A stretch of DNA of 64,000 bases, taken from positions 1 through 64,000 of the forward strand of contig URBK01000003.1 of assembly GCA_900546065.1 (NCBI GenBank), written 5' to 3'. The stretch is from an uncultured Alistipes sp. Lineage in GTDB: Bacteria; Bacteroidota; Bacteroidia; Bacteroidales; Rikenellaceae. Every line of letters starts with the position of its first letter. Position 1 is the first letter of the stretch. Under the pieces are notes generated by a model that saw only the letters and a list, made by a program, of their open reading frames with translations, ran no database searches and was not told where the DNA came from. Both the position numbers and the translations under genes were made by a program. Shown piece after piece: positions 55,735 through 64,000 of this stretch.

Positions 55735-56322
55735 TTGAAGATTTCGATTCGACATATAAGCACATTGCTCGTAGCCATCGCCGTGACAGCGTTTTTCTCA
55801 TACACATACCGTGCAAATTACGGTGCAGGGCGCTTCACCGCCGTCACTCCTGCCGCCATGACAAATATCCAGCCTTCGACGCTCGACGTGATATATGAGC
55901 GGAACAACCACGGAGAGAGTGATTTCCTGCATCTGCAAGTCGACACCACATACATCGCCCACGGCAAAGGGGCATTCGCCGCCAAGTCTGCTTGCAAACG
56001 TACCTTAGCCATGCGCCGCTTCGACGGATCGTACCACCCTGCCGGCATCCGGCCCGAAGATATCTTCGTCACCGACGGCACCGCACTCGCCGTATGGCAC
56101 GACACGGGCGATACGCGCCGCATCATGGGTTATGATTGCCGTTGCGCCGAGGCGTCATTCAACGGGCGCACGTGGCAGGCATGGTACACGGACCGTCTGC
56201 CCTACCACGTTGAAGGCATCAATACGACCGACGGACTCGAGGGCCTCATACTCGAGGTATGCGACCTTAGCGACGGTTCATACTCGCTCAAGGCAAGGCT
56301 CATAGCACAAAAGATAGGATAA
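55735..56322 (+). CDS. GLPGLI family exported protein
   Basis: A 195-residue exported protein with a signal peptide (ISTLLVAIAVTAFFSYTY) and the family signature near the C terminus (TDGLEGLILEV). The region GYDCRCAEASFNGRTWQAWYTD is also typical. The family is widespread in Bacteroidetes with unknown function. The only useful start is TTG at 55735, which gives the signal peptide. It precedes the first DUF1080 gene by 41 bp. Confidence 0.78.
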   Translation: MKISIRHISTLLVAIAVTAFFSYTYRANYGAGRFTAVTPAAMTNIQPSTLDVIYERNNHGESDFLHLQVDTTYIAHGKGAFAAKSACKRTLAMRRFDGSYHPAGIRPEDIFVTDGTALAVWHDTGDTRRIMGYDCRCAEASFNGRTWQAWYTDRLPYHVEGINTTDGLEGLILEVCDLSDGSYSLKARLIAQKIG

Positions 56323-56363
56323 ACCGCATACAACAGCACACAACTACTTTAACAATAAACACT

Positions 56364-57659
56364 ATGAAGAAAATTCTATCCCTGATTGCAGTTGCGGCGG
56401 CATTCGCCACAGTTGCGACATCGTGCCAGCAGCACAACACGCTCACCGCTGCCGAGGAGGCCGACGGCTGGCAGCTCCTCTTCAACGGCGAGAACCTCGA
56501 CGGCTGGCGCGACTACAACGGTGACTCGCTCACCAACGGCTGGCGTGTGGTTGACGGCTGCATACAGGCCTCGGGTGAGGGCGGCGACGCCTCGGGTTAC
56601 ATCGTAACCGACAAGAAATACGCCAACTTCGAGTTGGTATGGGACTGGAAACTCACCCACGGCGGCAACAGCGGCATGCTCTACCACGTAATCGAGAATC
56701 CCAAGTTCCCCGTGCCTTATGTAACGGGTCCCGAGTATCAGCTCATCGACAACGAGGGCTGGGAGGAGGTTAATGCCCCCGCCAAACTCGAGGAGTGGCA
56801 GAAGCTGGGTGTGGATTACGCCATGCACCTGCCCGACTATGACAAGATGCACGTAAACCCCGTCGGCGAGTGGAACACCTCGAAGATCGTCTTCGACAAC
56901 GGCCATGTGGAGCACTGGCTCAACGGCGAGAAGATCCTCGAGTTCGAGGCTTGGACCGATGACTGGTTCGCCAAGAAGGCCAGCGGCAAGTGGGGCGACG
57001 CTACGGAGTACGGTCTGGCTCACGAGGGTGTCATCTGCCTTCAGGACCACGGCGACCCCGCATCGTTCCGCAATATCAAGATCAAGGAGCTGCCCCGCAA
57101 GGCCGGCAAGACGGTCGACCTGTTCAACGGCAAGGACCTCAAGGGCTGGGAGCTCTTCGGCAGCATGCGCGTATCGGTGGATGAGGAGGGCAACCTCGTT
57201 ACCGAGAACGGCGAGGATCTGCGCTACGGCTATCTCGGCACACGCGAGTATTACGACGACTTCGACCTGACGGTAGAGTTCAAGCAGGTCACCAACGGCA
57301 ACTCGGGCCTCTTCTTCCACTCGTTCGTCGAGGGCGGCTACAAGAACAACATAGTCAACGGATGGCAGTGCGAGGTTGCGCCTCAGGGCTACGATACGGG
57401 CGGTATCTATGAGTCTTACGGCCGCGGCTGGCTCGTACAGATCCCCGACGAGAAGGAGTCTATCCTAAAGGAGGGCGAGTGGAACACGCTCCGCCTCAGA
57501 GTCGAGGGCAACAAGGTTCAGACGTGGCTCAACGGCGAGCCCATGATCGAGATCGAGGATGAGCTTATCGGCAACACCCCGGGCCGTATCATGCTCCAGA
57601 TCCACGACGGCAACAACATCAAGGTGCTGTGGAAGAACTTCAAGCTCACTACGCTCTAA
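56364..57659 (+). CDS. Two-domain DUF1080 lipoprotein (3-keto-disaccharide hydrolase-like)
   Basis: A 431-residue lipoprotein (signal ending TVATSC) with two concanavalin-like DUF1080 domains (about 30-245 and 250-431). Each starts with the LFNGENLDGW / LFNGKDLKGW motif and has ALNG/WLNGE segments. The family includes enzymes that hydrolyse 3-keto-disaccharides made by glucoside oxidoreductases. It may act on a host or plant glycoside at the cell surface. A terminator follows. Confidence 0.88.
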   Translation: MKKILSLIAVAAAFATVATSCQQHNTLTAAEEADGWQLLFNGENLDGWRDYNGDSLTNGWRVVDGCIQASGEGGDASGYIVTDKKYANFELVWDWKLTHGGNSGMLYHVIENPKFPVPYVTGPEYQLIDNEGWEEVNAPAKLEEWQKLGVDYAMHLPDYDKMHVNPVGEWNTSKIVFDNGHVEHWLNGEKILEFEAWTDDWFAKKASGKWGDATEYGLAHEGVICLQDHGDPASFRNIKIKELPRKAGKTVDLFNGKDLKGWELFGSMRVSVDEEGNLVTENGEDLRYGYLGTREYYDDFDLTVEFKQVTNGNSGLFFHSFVEGGYKNNIVNGWQCEVAPQGYDTGGIYESYGRGWLVQIPDEKESILKEGEWNTLRLRVEGNKVQTWLNGEPMIEIEDELIGNTPGRIMLQIHDGNNIKVLWKNFKLTTL

Positions 57660-57684
57660 GCTCCATCGCATATCATAAAATATT

Positions 57685-57716
57685 ATCCGGCATTCGTGTG
57701 AAGGCCGGATTTTTTA
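57685..57716 (+). terminator. Terminator after the DUF1080 gene
   Basis: Seven-bp stem ATCCGGC/GCCGGAT, 12-base loop, then TTTTTT. Confidence 0.8.
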
Positions 57717-57824
57717 TTGACACAGATAATGAGTCGGATGATACGTGCGGTCAAAACATTCGCCTATACGGGGATTACATCCCGTTTTTCGCAAATCGGC
57801 ACCCGTATTTTCGGCAAAATATCG

Positions 57825-57832
57825 TATATTTG
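57825..57832 (+). promoter_or_regulatory. -7 box of the zinc-binding protein gene
   Basis: TATATTTG, about 48 bp before the ATG at 57880. Confidence 0.45.
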
Positions 57833-57879
57833 CACGATATGGCCGTAACGGGCCGAAATTGATTTTTCGTTTACCGACA

Positions 57880-58779
57880 ATGATATTCTCTCGATACCTG
57901 CCGTCGCTGCTTGCCGTCGCCGCGCTGTTTACAGTCTCATGTTCGGGCCGCACGGCCGCCGGAGACAACAGACCGGAGGTTACGGTTACTATTCTGCCCC
58001 TGAAATATCTCGTCCACGAGATTACGGGCGATGATTTTGCCATCGAGGTACTCGTGCCCTCAGGCGCCAGCCCCGAGACATTCGAGCCTACGCCAAAGCA
58101 ATACATACGCCTGAACGAGTCACAGATGGTATTTGCCACGGGGCTTATCGACTTCGAGAACGCCCTTCTGGCACGAATGGAACATAAGGAGCGTCTCGTG
58201 GACCTGAGCCGCGGCGTGGAGCTAATGGCCGGATCATGCTCCCACGACCGTGCCGCCGAGGCTCGCAGCCGCGCAGCCGCCGCCAAAGGGCTTCCGCACG
58301 GCATAGACCCGCATATATGGACTTCGCCGCGCGAACTGAGGATCATGGCCCGCAACGCCTACGAAGCCATCATGACACAATACCCCGACTCGACAAAATA
58401 TACCGCCACGTATAAGGCGCTCGATGCCCGTCTGCGCAATCTGGACGATACATGCCGAGCCATGTGCGAGGCCTCGCCGACAAAGGCCTTTGTCGTCTAC
58501 CATCCGGCTCTCACATACTTTGCCCGTGCCTACGGTCTCGAACAGATCGCTGTCGAGACCGACGGCAAGGAACCCTCGGCTCGGGAGTTGGCGCGTCTGA
58601 TAGACCGTGCTCGCGAGGCCAAAGTGACGGCACTGCTCTACCAGTCGCAATTCCCGCGTTCGGTCGTCGAGGTCGTGGCACGCGACATCGGGGTCGAATG
58701 CCGCGAGATCGACCCCATGGCAGAGAATGTCGAGCAGAACATACTCGACATCACACGAACCATAACGGGCGCACAATAA
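57880..58779 (+). CDS. znuA: Zinc/manganese ABC transporter substrate-binding lipoprotein
   Basis: A 299-residue lipoprotein (lipobox FTVSC) of the cluster 9 (ZnuA/TroA) family, binding a metal ion in the periplasm. Visible elements are ILPLKYLVHEITGDDFAIEVL, PETFEPTPKQY, the GIDPHIWTSPRE metal-site loop and VVYHPALTYFARAYGL. The start at 57880 begins the signal peptide; an upstream in-frame reading is unlikely. It is followed after 31 bp by the ATPase gene. Confidence 0.9.
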   Translation: MIFSRYLPSLLAVAALFTVSCSGRTAAGDNRPEVTVTILPLKYLVHEITGDDFAIEVLVPSGASPETFEPTPKQYIRLNESQMVFATGLIDFENALLARMEHKERLVDLSRGVELMAGSCSHDRAAEARSRAAAAKGLPHGIDPHIWTSPRELRIMARNAYEAIMTQYPDSTKYTATYKALDARLRNLDDTCRAMCEASPTKAFVVYHPALTYFARAYGLEQIAVETDGKEPSARELARLIDRAREAKVTALLYQSQFPRSVVEVVARDIGVECREIDPMAENVEQNILDITRTITGAQ

Positions 58780-58810
58780 AGCTACGTAAAACACAAAACG
58801 ACATCACACC

Positions 58811-59605
58811 ATGCATGACAGAACGCTCATATCGCTGCGCGGCGTAGGGGTCTCGTATGACGGACACGTGGCTCTGGAGGGTGTCGATCTCGACATCTAC
58901 GTCGACGACTTCATAGGTGTCATCGGTCCCAACGGCGGCGGCAAGAGTTCCTTGGCCAAGGCCATACTCGGCGCCGTGGAGCACAGCGGCACCATTACCA
59001 TAGACGACTCACTGCGTTGCGGCAACCACTACAAGATAGGATATATGCCACAGGTATCACAGTTCGACCGCCGTTTCCCGATCTCGATCGAGGAGGTAGC
59101 CCTGTCGGGCCTGCAGAGCGATAAAGGCTTCTTCGGCATATATCGGGCCGAGGATCGGCGCCGTGCCAGAAGTCTGCTCGACGAGGTCGGCATAGGCGAC
59201 ATAGCCTCAAAACCCATAGGAGAAGTATCGGGCGGCCAGATGCAGCGGGCGCTGCTGTGCCGCGCCATAATATCCGATCCGCGGCTGTTGATTCTCGACG
59301 AGCCGACCAATTTTGTCGACAGCAGCTTCGGCCGCGAACTTTACGCCATGCTCCAGCGTCTGAACAGCCGCATGGCTATCGTGATGATAACGCACGACAT
59401 AGGCACCGTGTCGAGTGTCGTCAAGTCCATCGTATGCGTAAACCGCCACGTACACCGCCACGACTCGAATATCATCACTCCCGAGCAGCTGCGCAACTAC
59501 AACTGCCCCATTCAGATCATATCGCACGGCGACATACCGCATACGGTGCTCGGCCACCACGAGGGCGACGGATGCCCCGACCATACGCACGCCGATGGCA
59601 AATGA
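58811..59605 (+). CDS. znuC: Zinc/manganese ABC transporter ATP-binding protein
   Basis: A 264-residue ATPase with Walker A (IGPNGGGKSSL), signature VSGGQMQRALLCRA, Walker B LLILDEPTNFVD and switch His in MITHD. The C-terminal tail (about 238-264, HGDIPHTVLGHHEGDGCPDH) is His-rich and may sense metal. It is coupled to znuA, but no permease gene (znuB) follows; the next gene is on the other strand. A permease elsewhere would have to complete the transporter. Confidence 0.9.
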   Translation: MHDRTLISLRGVGVSYDGHVALEGVDLDIYVDDFIGVIGPNGGGKSSLAKAILGAVEHSGTITIDDSLRCGNHYKIGYMPQVSQFDRRFPISIEEVALSGLQSDKGFFGIYRAEDRRRARSLLDEVGIGDIASKPIGEVSGGQMQRALLCRAIISDPRLLILDEPTNFVDSSFGRELYAMLQRLNSRMAIVMITHDIGTVSSVVKSIVCVNRHVHRHDSNIITPEQLRNYNCPIQIISHGDIPHTVLGHHEGDGCPDHTHADGK

Positions 59606-59678
59606 TATTGTCACGATACGGCAATACGGCCGTCAACATTATTACGGGCAACGGTAACGGCGCGTATACGATAAAATG

Positions 59679-59716
59679 AAACAGCAGGTTTTCCGTCGGG
59701 AAACCTGCTGTTTGTT
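59679..59716. terminator. Bidirectional terminator
   Basis: Long stem AAACAGCAGGTTT.../...AAACCTGCTGTTT with a short loop, followed by GTTATT, between converging genes. Confidence 0.85.
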
Positions 59717-59745
59717 ATTCGGGTATCGTTCTTCTACCCCACCCT

Positions 59746-60033
59746 CTACTTGGCCTCGTTGACCTTGCTCAGGTCGCCGAAGAGGCTCTCAAACGACGAG
59801 ACCATATCGCGGCGCATGGCTACATAATACTTGTGCACGAGCGATGCATTGTGCGGTTCGGTCGGGTTGTTAGCCTTGACATAGAGCGCATTGCGCAGTG
59901 CCACGGCCTTCTCCATCAACTCCACCACAGCATCCTCCTTCGAGGGCTGGAAATATATCGCCATCTCGCAATCGAAGACGAACTCCTCCAAACGATAGTC
60001 GATCTCCTTCTTAAGATCTCTCAAATTTGCCAT
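59746..60033 (-). CDS. Conserved small protein, unknown
   Basis: A 95-residue soluble, mostly helical acidic protein (LRDLKKEIDYRLEEFVFDCEM...). It resembles conserved uncharacterised Bacteroidetes proteins. No membrane segment or known motif is visible. Confidence 0.65.
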   Translation of the reverse strand: MANLRDLKKEIDYRLEEFVFDCEMAIYFQPSKEDAVVELMEKAVALRNALYVKANNPTEPHNASLVHKYYVAMRRDMVSSFESLFGDLSKVNEAK

Positions 60034-60196
60034 ATCGATTCTGTTTTTACCTTATTGTTAAGATGTTATTTTGGACAAATGTAATAAAACGATTCCACTT
60101 ATGCAAATTATCACGATGCAGCAGTACGCGGCACACGACTGCCCGCTTCCGCAGACACTGCGTTCGCCGCCCCGCAGACACATCCTGCACGGATGT

Positions 60197-60826
60197 TTAC
60201 TCTACGCTCGTAAGATATATGTTGCGGAACTCGATCGGGCCGCCCTCGCTCTGCAAGGCGATATAACCGTTCTTATAGTCGGACGTTGCCTCGTTCTGAA
60301 GCTCGCCGTTGATATATACGGTGATCTTGCCGCCCTTGCACGTGATGTCGGCCTCGTTCCACTCGCCCACAGGCTTCTCGCACTCGCCGCCGACACGATC
60401 CTTGACGGGGAACTCGCCCACACACTCCACTTCGGCGATCTTGGCTCCGCCCAGCATCACGAAATCACCGGCACGTCCCGCCTGCAACTGACACTCCACG
60501 GCCTCGGGCCAAACCTTGTCACCGCTCTGTACACGCTGGAATATACCGCTGTTGGTACCCTCGCCTATCCATCGCCACTCGACATGGAGCTGATAGTCTC
60601 CGTATGTCTTGTGCGTGCGCATATAACCGAAAGGCTTGCCGGCAATGCGGATACATCCGTCGGCTACGCCGAACACCTCGCTTGCGGGCGTCTTGCTTTC
60701 ACTGTCTACGACACATACCCATCCGTTGAGGTCCTTGCCGTTGAATAACGACGTCTTGTTGTTGTCGGCACATGACGAAACAATGGCAGCCAAAGCTACC
60801 GCCGCAAGAATGATTTTCGCTTTCAT
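60197..60826 (-). CDS. DUF1080 lipoprotein (3-keto-disaccharide hydrolase-like)
   Basis: A 209-residue lipoprotein (signal ending IVSSC) with a single DUF1080 domain: SLFNGKDLNGWVCV, NSGIFQRVQ, PEAVECQLQAG and INGELQNEA. It is the single-domain counterpart of the gene at 56364. The substrate is unknown. Confidence 0.88.
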   Translation of the reverse strand: MKAKIILAAVALAAIVSSCADNNKTSLFNGKDLNGWVCVVDSESKTPASEVFGVADGCIRIAGKPFGYMRTHKTYGDYQLHVEWRWIGEGTNSGIFQRVQSGDKVWPEAVECQLQAGRAGDFVMLGGAKIAEVECVGEFPVKDRVGGECEKPVGEWNEADITCKGGKITVYINGELQNEATSDYKNGYIALQSEGGPIEFRNIYLTSVE

Positions 60827-61159
60827 GATCTTCAGATATTCTTTTTTCCGTTAAAAACTTTTGTCGCAAAAATAACGATTAATACACTATCGGAGAAAAA
60901 TAATGCAAGCTTTTTTCGCTTATTTGGATAATACGGGAGGCGCCCCGACATCATCCATTCCGAAAACGGCGTTTCCGATTCACCTTTGCCGCCGGCTTTC
61001 ACTATATTGGCGCAACCAAATATGAAAAACTGCGTTTTTCTATTTGTCCCTGCTCTCGACTTTTCGTATATTTGTCACGTATAAGCCACGACCGTACGCA
61101 GTGATGTGTCGTCGAAGCTCTTTTCGCATGACTTAAATATACCAAGACATCTGTATCAA
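60827..61159. other. Intergenic region with the GH43 promoter
   Basis: AT-rich divergent region without a gene; it contains the promoter at 61043-61074 and must also hold the promoter of the - strand DUF1080 gene. Confidence 0.5.
61043..61074 (+). promoter_or_regulatory. Promoter of the GH43 gene
   Basis: TTTG (61043-61046), 20 bp, TATATTTG (61067-61074): a full match to the Bacteroidetes promoter. Confidence 0.75.
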
Positions 61160-63106
61160 ATGAAGAGATCTCTGCTCACAATTATGCTATTGCTCGGCAT
61201 GGCCATAACATCCGCGGCAAGCACACCCGGCATTGACAACCAAACACCAAAGAGTGATCCCGTCACCGAAAAGGACTATGCGGGATACCTGTTCGTCTAC
61301 TTCACGGGCAACCATATCTCACAGGAGGCAATATGCTTTGCCGTAAGCTACGACGGCTTCAACTACCGTGCTCTGAACGGCGGACGCCCCGTGCTCGACT
61401 CCAAGAAGATAAGCTCCACGGGCGGCATGCGTGATCCGCATATCCTGCGCGGCGAAGACGGGCGCACGTTCTATATGGTGGCTACCGACATGGTCTCGGA
61501 TAACGGTTGGGACTCCAACCGCGCAATGGTGTTGATGCGCTCGACCGATCTTGTGAACTGGACGCATTCGGTCGTCAACATGCAGAAACGCTATGAGGGA
61601 CAGGAGAAACTCAAGCGCGTATGGGCTCCGCAGACGATCTATGATCCCGAGGTCGGTAAATATATGATCTACTGGTCGATGAAGTACGGCGACGGTCCCG
61701 ACGTGATATATTACGCCTATGCCAATGACTCGTTCACAGATCTGGAGGGTGAGCCTAAGCCGCTGTTCATACCCGAGAACCGCCTCTCGTGCATCGACGG
61801 CGACATCGTGCTGCGCGATGGCGTCTACCATCTCTTCTACAAGACCGAAGGGAACGGCAACGGCATAAAGTCGGCAACCTCTACATCACTCACATCCGGC
61901 AAATGGGAGGAGCAGCCCGACTACAAGCAGCAGACGACAGATGCCGTCGAGGGTGCCGGTACATTCAAACTCATCGGCGAGAACCGCTACATACTCATGT
62001 ACGACGTATATATGCGCGGCCGCTACCAGTTCACCGAGAGCGACGACCTGCGTACGTTCCGCGCCATCGACCACGAGGTAAGCATGGATTTCCATCCGCG
62101 CCACGGCACCGTCATGCCCGTCACGGCAGCCGAGCTGCGGCAACTGTTCGACCGCTGGGGCCGCCCGGAGGGTATGCCCGAACCGCCCCAAAACCCCATC
62201 CTCACGGGATTCCATGCCGACCCCGAGATACTCTACTCCAACAAGACGGGACGCTACTACATCTACTCCACCACAGACGGTATGGACGGCTGGGGCGGAT
62301 GGTACTATACGGTCTTCTCGTCCGACGATCTGCTCAATTGGCGTTATGACGGCGTAGCGCTCGACCTGCGAAGCCAGTCGCCGTGGGCCGACGGCAATGC
62401 GTGGGCTCCCGCCATCGAAGAGAAACTCATCGACGGACAATACAAATATTTCCTCTATTTCAGCGGCAATCCGCGTACCGGCGGCGGCAAGCAGATAGGC
62501 GTAGCCGTGGCAGACTCACCTGCAGGCCCCTTCACCGACATAGGACACCCTATCGTGACCGATTCGCCCGTAGGATACGGACAGCAGATCGACGTGGATG
62601 TATTCACGGATCCCGTCTCGGGCAAATCATATCTATACTGGGGAAACGGATACATGGCAGGGGCCGAACTTAACAAGGATATGCTCTCGATAAAGCCGCG
62701 CACACTGCACGTAATGACCCCCGAGGGAGGAACACTGCAGGACTACGCCTATCGTGAGGCCCCGTACGTATTCTACCGCAACGGGCTCTACTACTTCATG
62801 TGGTCGGTAGACGATACGGGCGCCGCAAACTACCACGTGGCATACGGCACGTCACGTTCGCCTCTGGGACCGATCGAAGTGGCTGCGGACCCGATAGTTA
62901 TCATACAGGATCCCGCACAACAGATATACGGCACGGCCCACAACTCCATCCTTCAGATCCCGGGCAGCGACGAGTGGTACATAATCTACCACCGCATAAA
63001 CCGTAACTACATATCCAACGGTCCGGGTACGCACCGCGAGGTTTGCATCGACCGCATGGAGTTCAACGACGACGGCACCATAAAACGTGTTGTCCCATCG
63101 AGATAG
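61160..63106 (+). CDS. Glycoside hydrolase family 43-like enzyme with two propellers
   Basis: A 648-residue exported protein (signal LLTIMLLLGMAITSAAS) with two five-bladed-propeller domains of GH43 type. The second (about 335-648) has the three acidic residues expected: Asp in GFHADPEILY, Asp in QQIDVDVFTD and Glu in YREAPYVFYRNGLYY. The first (about 40-320) shows MRDPHILRG, CIDGDIVLRDG and VEGAGTFKL, so it may also be active. The substrate is probably an arabinose- or xylose-containing glycan. It precedes the esterase gene by 53 bp on the same strand, suggesting a joint role. Confidence 0.85.
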   Translation: MKRSLLTIMLLLGMAITSAASTPGIDNQTPKSDPVTEKDYAGYLFVYFTGNHISQEAICFAVSYDGFNYRALNGGRPVLDSKKISSTGGMRDPHILRGEDGRTFYMVATDMVSDNGWDSNRAMVLMRSTDLVNWTHSVVNMQKRYEGQEKLKRVWAPQTIYDPEVGKYMIYWSMKYGDGPDVIYYAYANDSFTDLEGEPKPLFIPENRLSCIDGDIVLRDGVYHLFYKTEGNGNGIKSATSTSLTSGKWEEQPDYKQQTTDAVEGAGTFKLIGENRYILMYDVYMRGRYQFTESDDLRTFRAIDHEVSMDFHPRHGTVMPVTAAELRQLFDRWGRPEGMPEPPQNPILTGFHADPEILYSNKTGRYYIYSTTDGMDGWGGWYYTVFSSDDLLNWRYDGVALDLRSQSPWADGNAWAPAIEEKLIDGQYKYFLYFSGNPRTGGGKQIGVAVADSPAGPFTDIGHPIVTDSPVGYGQQIDVDVFTDPVSGKSYLYWGNGYMAGAELNKDMLSIKPRTLHVMTPEGGTLQDYAYREAPYVFYRNGLYYFMWSVDDTGAANYHVAYGTSRSPLGPIEVAADPIVIIQDPAQQIYGTAHNSILQIPGSDEWYIIYHRINRNYISNGPGTHREVCIDRMEFNDDGTIKRVVPSR

Positions 63107-63159
63107 CCGTACGGCATTAGGAAAAAGAGGTCCAAAACAATAATATTCAAAGCATCCGT

Positions 63160-63984
63160 ATGAAACGTACATTAATGACAATTGCCGCGTTATTCATTAC
63201 GCTCGCGGCAACGGCCTTCACGCGTGTGGAGATCAAGGTTCACAGCGAGGCCATGAACAAGGATATACCCGTCATCGTGGCCCTGCCCGACGGATATCAG
63301 ACCATGAACGCACTGCGTACGGTCTATCTGCTGCACGGCTACGGGGACAACTACACGGCATGGAGCGAGAAGGGCAACGCCTGCCCCATGGCCGACACCT
63401 ACGGCGTAATTATCGTCATGCCCGACGGCGGCTTCGACAGCTGGTATTACGACAGTCCGGTAGAACCGACATACCGTTACGAGACCTTCGTCGCACGTGA
63501 ACTCGTCGAATATATCGACTCGCACTACCGCACCAAGGCCGAGCCCTCGGCCCGCGCCATAGCGGGTCTGTCGATGGGAGGCCACGGCGCCCTCTACCTC
63601 GCCATACGCCATCAGGACGTTTTCGGCGCTGCGGGCAGCCTCTCGGGAGGTGTCGACATACGCCCCTTCCCCGACAACTGGAACATTGCGAAGCGTCTGG
63701 GCACTCTGGCCGAGCATCCCGACAACTGGGAGCGTAACACCGTCATCAACATGATCGACCAGATCAATCCCGACTCGCTGAAGATCATCTTCGACTGCGG
63801 TACCGAGGATTTCTTTTATGAGGTGAACTGTGCCCTGCACGACAAGCTCATGGAGGCACACATACCGCACGATTTCTACCAGCGCCCGGGCGTACACAAC
63901 TGGGACTACTGGAGATACTCGTTGAAGTACCACATGCTCTTCTTCGACAAGTTCTTCCATTCGGACTCCGACGCAAACAACTAA
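63160..63984 (+). CDS. Secreted esterase (esterase D / CE1-like)
   Basis: A 274-residue exported alpha/beta hydrolase (signal LMTIAALFITLAATAF). The nucleophile elbow is IAGLSMGGHGALYLA; the Asp is in FDCGTEDFFYE and the His in GVHNWDYWRYS. Such enzymes often remove feruloyl or acetyl groups from plant polysaccharides; with the GH43 gene this suggests xylan or arabinan breakdown. Confidence 0.88.
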   Translation: MKRTLMTIAALFITLAATAFTRVEIKVHSEAMNKDIPVIVALPDGYQTMNALRTVYLLHGYGDNYTAWSEKGNACPMADTYGVIIVMPDGGFDSWYYDSPVEPTYRYETFVARELVEYIDSHYRTKAEPSARAIAGLSMGGHGALYLAIRHQDVFGAAGSLSGGVDIRPFPDNWNIAKRLGTLAEHPDNWERNTVINMIDQINPDSLKIIFDCGTEDFFYEVNCALHDKLMEAHIPHDFYQRPGVHNWDYWRYSLKYHMLFFDKFFHSDSDANN

Positions 63985-63994
63985 TACACATACG

Positions 63995-64000
63995 ATGAAA
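63995..64000 (+). CDS. Start of a further gene cut by the window end
   Basis: ATGAAA begins 10 bp after the esterase stop and probably starts another gene of the same operon. Nothing more can be said. Confidence 0.35.

Noticed and set aside
60071..60748. 225-residue + strand frame opposite the DUF1080 lipoprotein
   Set aside because: Shadow of the - strand gene, which has a signal peptide and DUF1080 motifs.

Overview
The window looks like a chromosome segment of a Bacteroidales bacterium, probably Rikenellaceae (Alistipes-like). The basis is the gene repertoire (fimbrillin-like lipoprotein, GLPGLI protein, two-barrel DUF1080 proteins, GH43, SSS symporter, RelA/SpoT, insulinase), the recurring Bacteroidetes promoter -7 box TAnnTTTG with TTG/TTTG about 19-20 bases upstream, and a GC-rich coding style from about 7.5 kb onward. 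The genus is an inference from style, not a database match.

Region 1 (1-7.3 kb) is clearly lower in GC than the rest. It is a complete type II-C CRISPR-Cas locus read leftward: cas9, cas1, cas2, an AT-rich leader, then an array of 12 intact 36-bp repeats plus one degenerate terminal repeat, with 12 spacers of 29-31 bp. A tracrRNA with anti-repeat, small hairpins and a strong terminator is encoded divergently just upstream of cas9 (about 5998-6086, + strand). Next to it is a HEPN-domain gene whose 5' end is probably split by a C7 tract. The low-GC block ends at a tRNA-Pro(GGG)/tRNA-Met(CAT) pair.

Region 2 (7.6-25.7 kb) carries a K+-channel-like protein with an altered filter, a CocE/S15 hydrolase, a biotin-dependent decarboxylase/carboxylase subunit, a sodium:solute symporter coupled to a large secreted golvesin/amidase-like protein, YqeY, a BASS transporter - DUF2284 - TPR/HTH regulator chain joined by ATGA overlaps, an outer-membrane barrel, a fimbrillin-like lipoprotein with a frameshifted signal peptide, and YbaK. 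Region 3 (25.8-31 kb) has tRNA-Lys(TTT), a flavodoxin/CMD pair, a gene split by a frameshift, a membrane protein and dapB.

Region 4 (31-51.9 kb) is mostly housekeeping: lepB, yigZ, uvrA, an M16 peptidase, an O-methyltransferase, a double SGNH hydrolase, a phosphohexomutase, dnaA with an AT-rich upstream region, a LUD protein, a WYL regulator, bcp, recA, a bifunctional (p)ppGpp enzyme and a HIT protein. Region 5 (51.9-55.6 kb) is an AT-rich non-coding stretch full of TTAC-N4-GTAA palindromes in front of an XRE-type regulator, followed by weakly coding DNA, a degenerate CPBP-like membrane protein, an acetyltransferase and ogt.

Region 6 (55.7-64 kb) looks like carbohydrate and metal handling: a GLPGLI protein, two DUF1080 lipoproteins, a zinc-type ABC binding protein and ATPase without their permease, a GH43 double-propeller enzyme and an esterase. 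The most notable points are the complete CRISPR-Cas9 locus with a readable tracrRNA, the adjacent HEPN gene with a slippery C7 tract, a second homopolymer frameshift in a fimbrillin-like lipoprotein, and the dense operator array at 52.06-52.53 kb.
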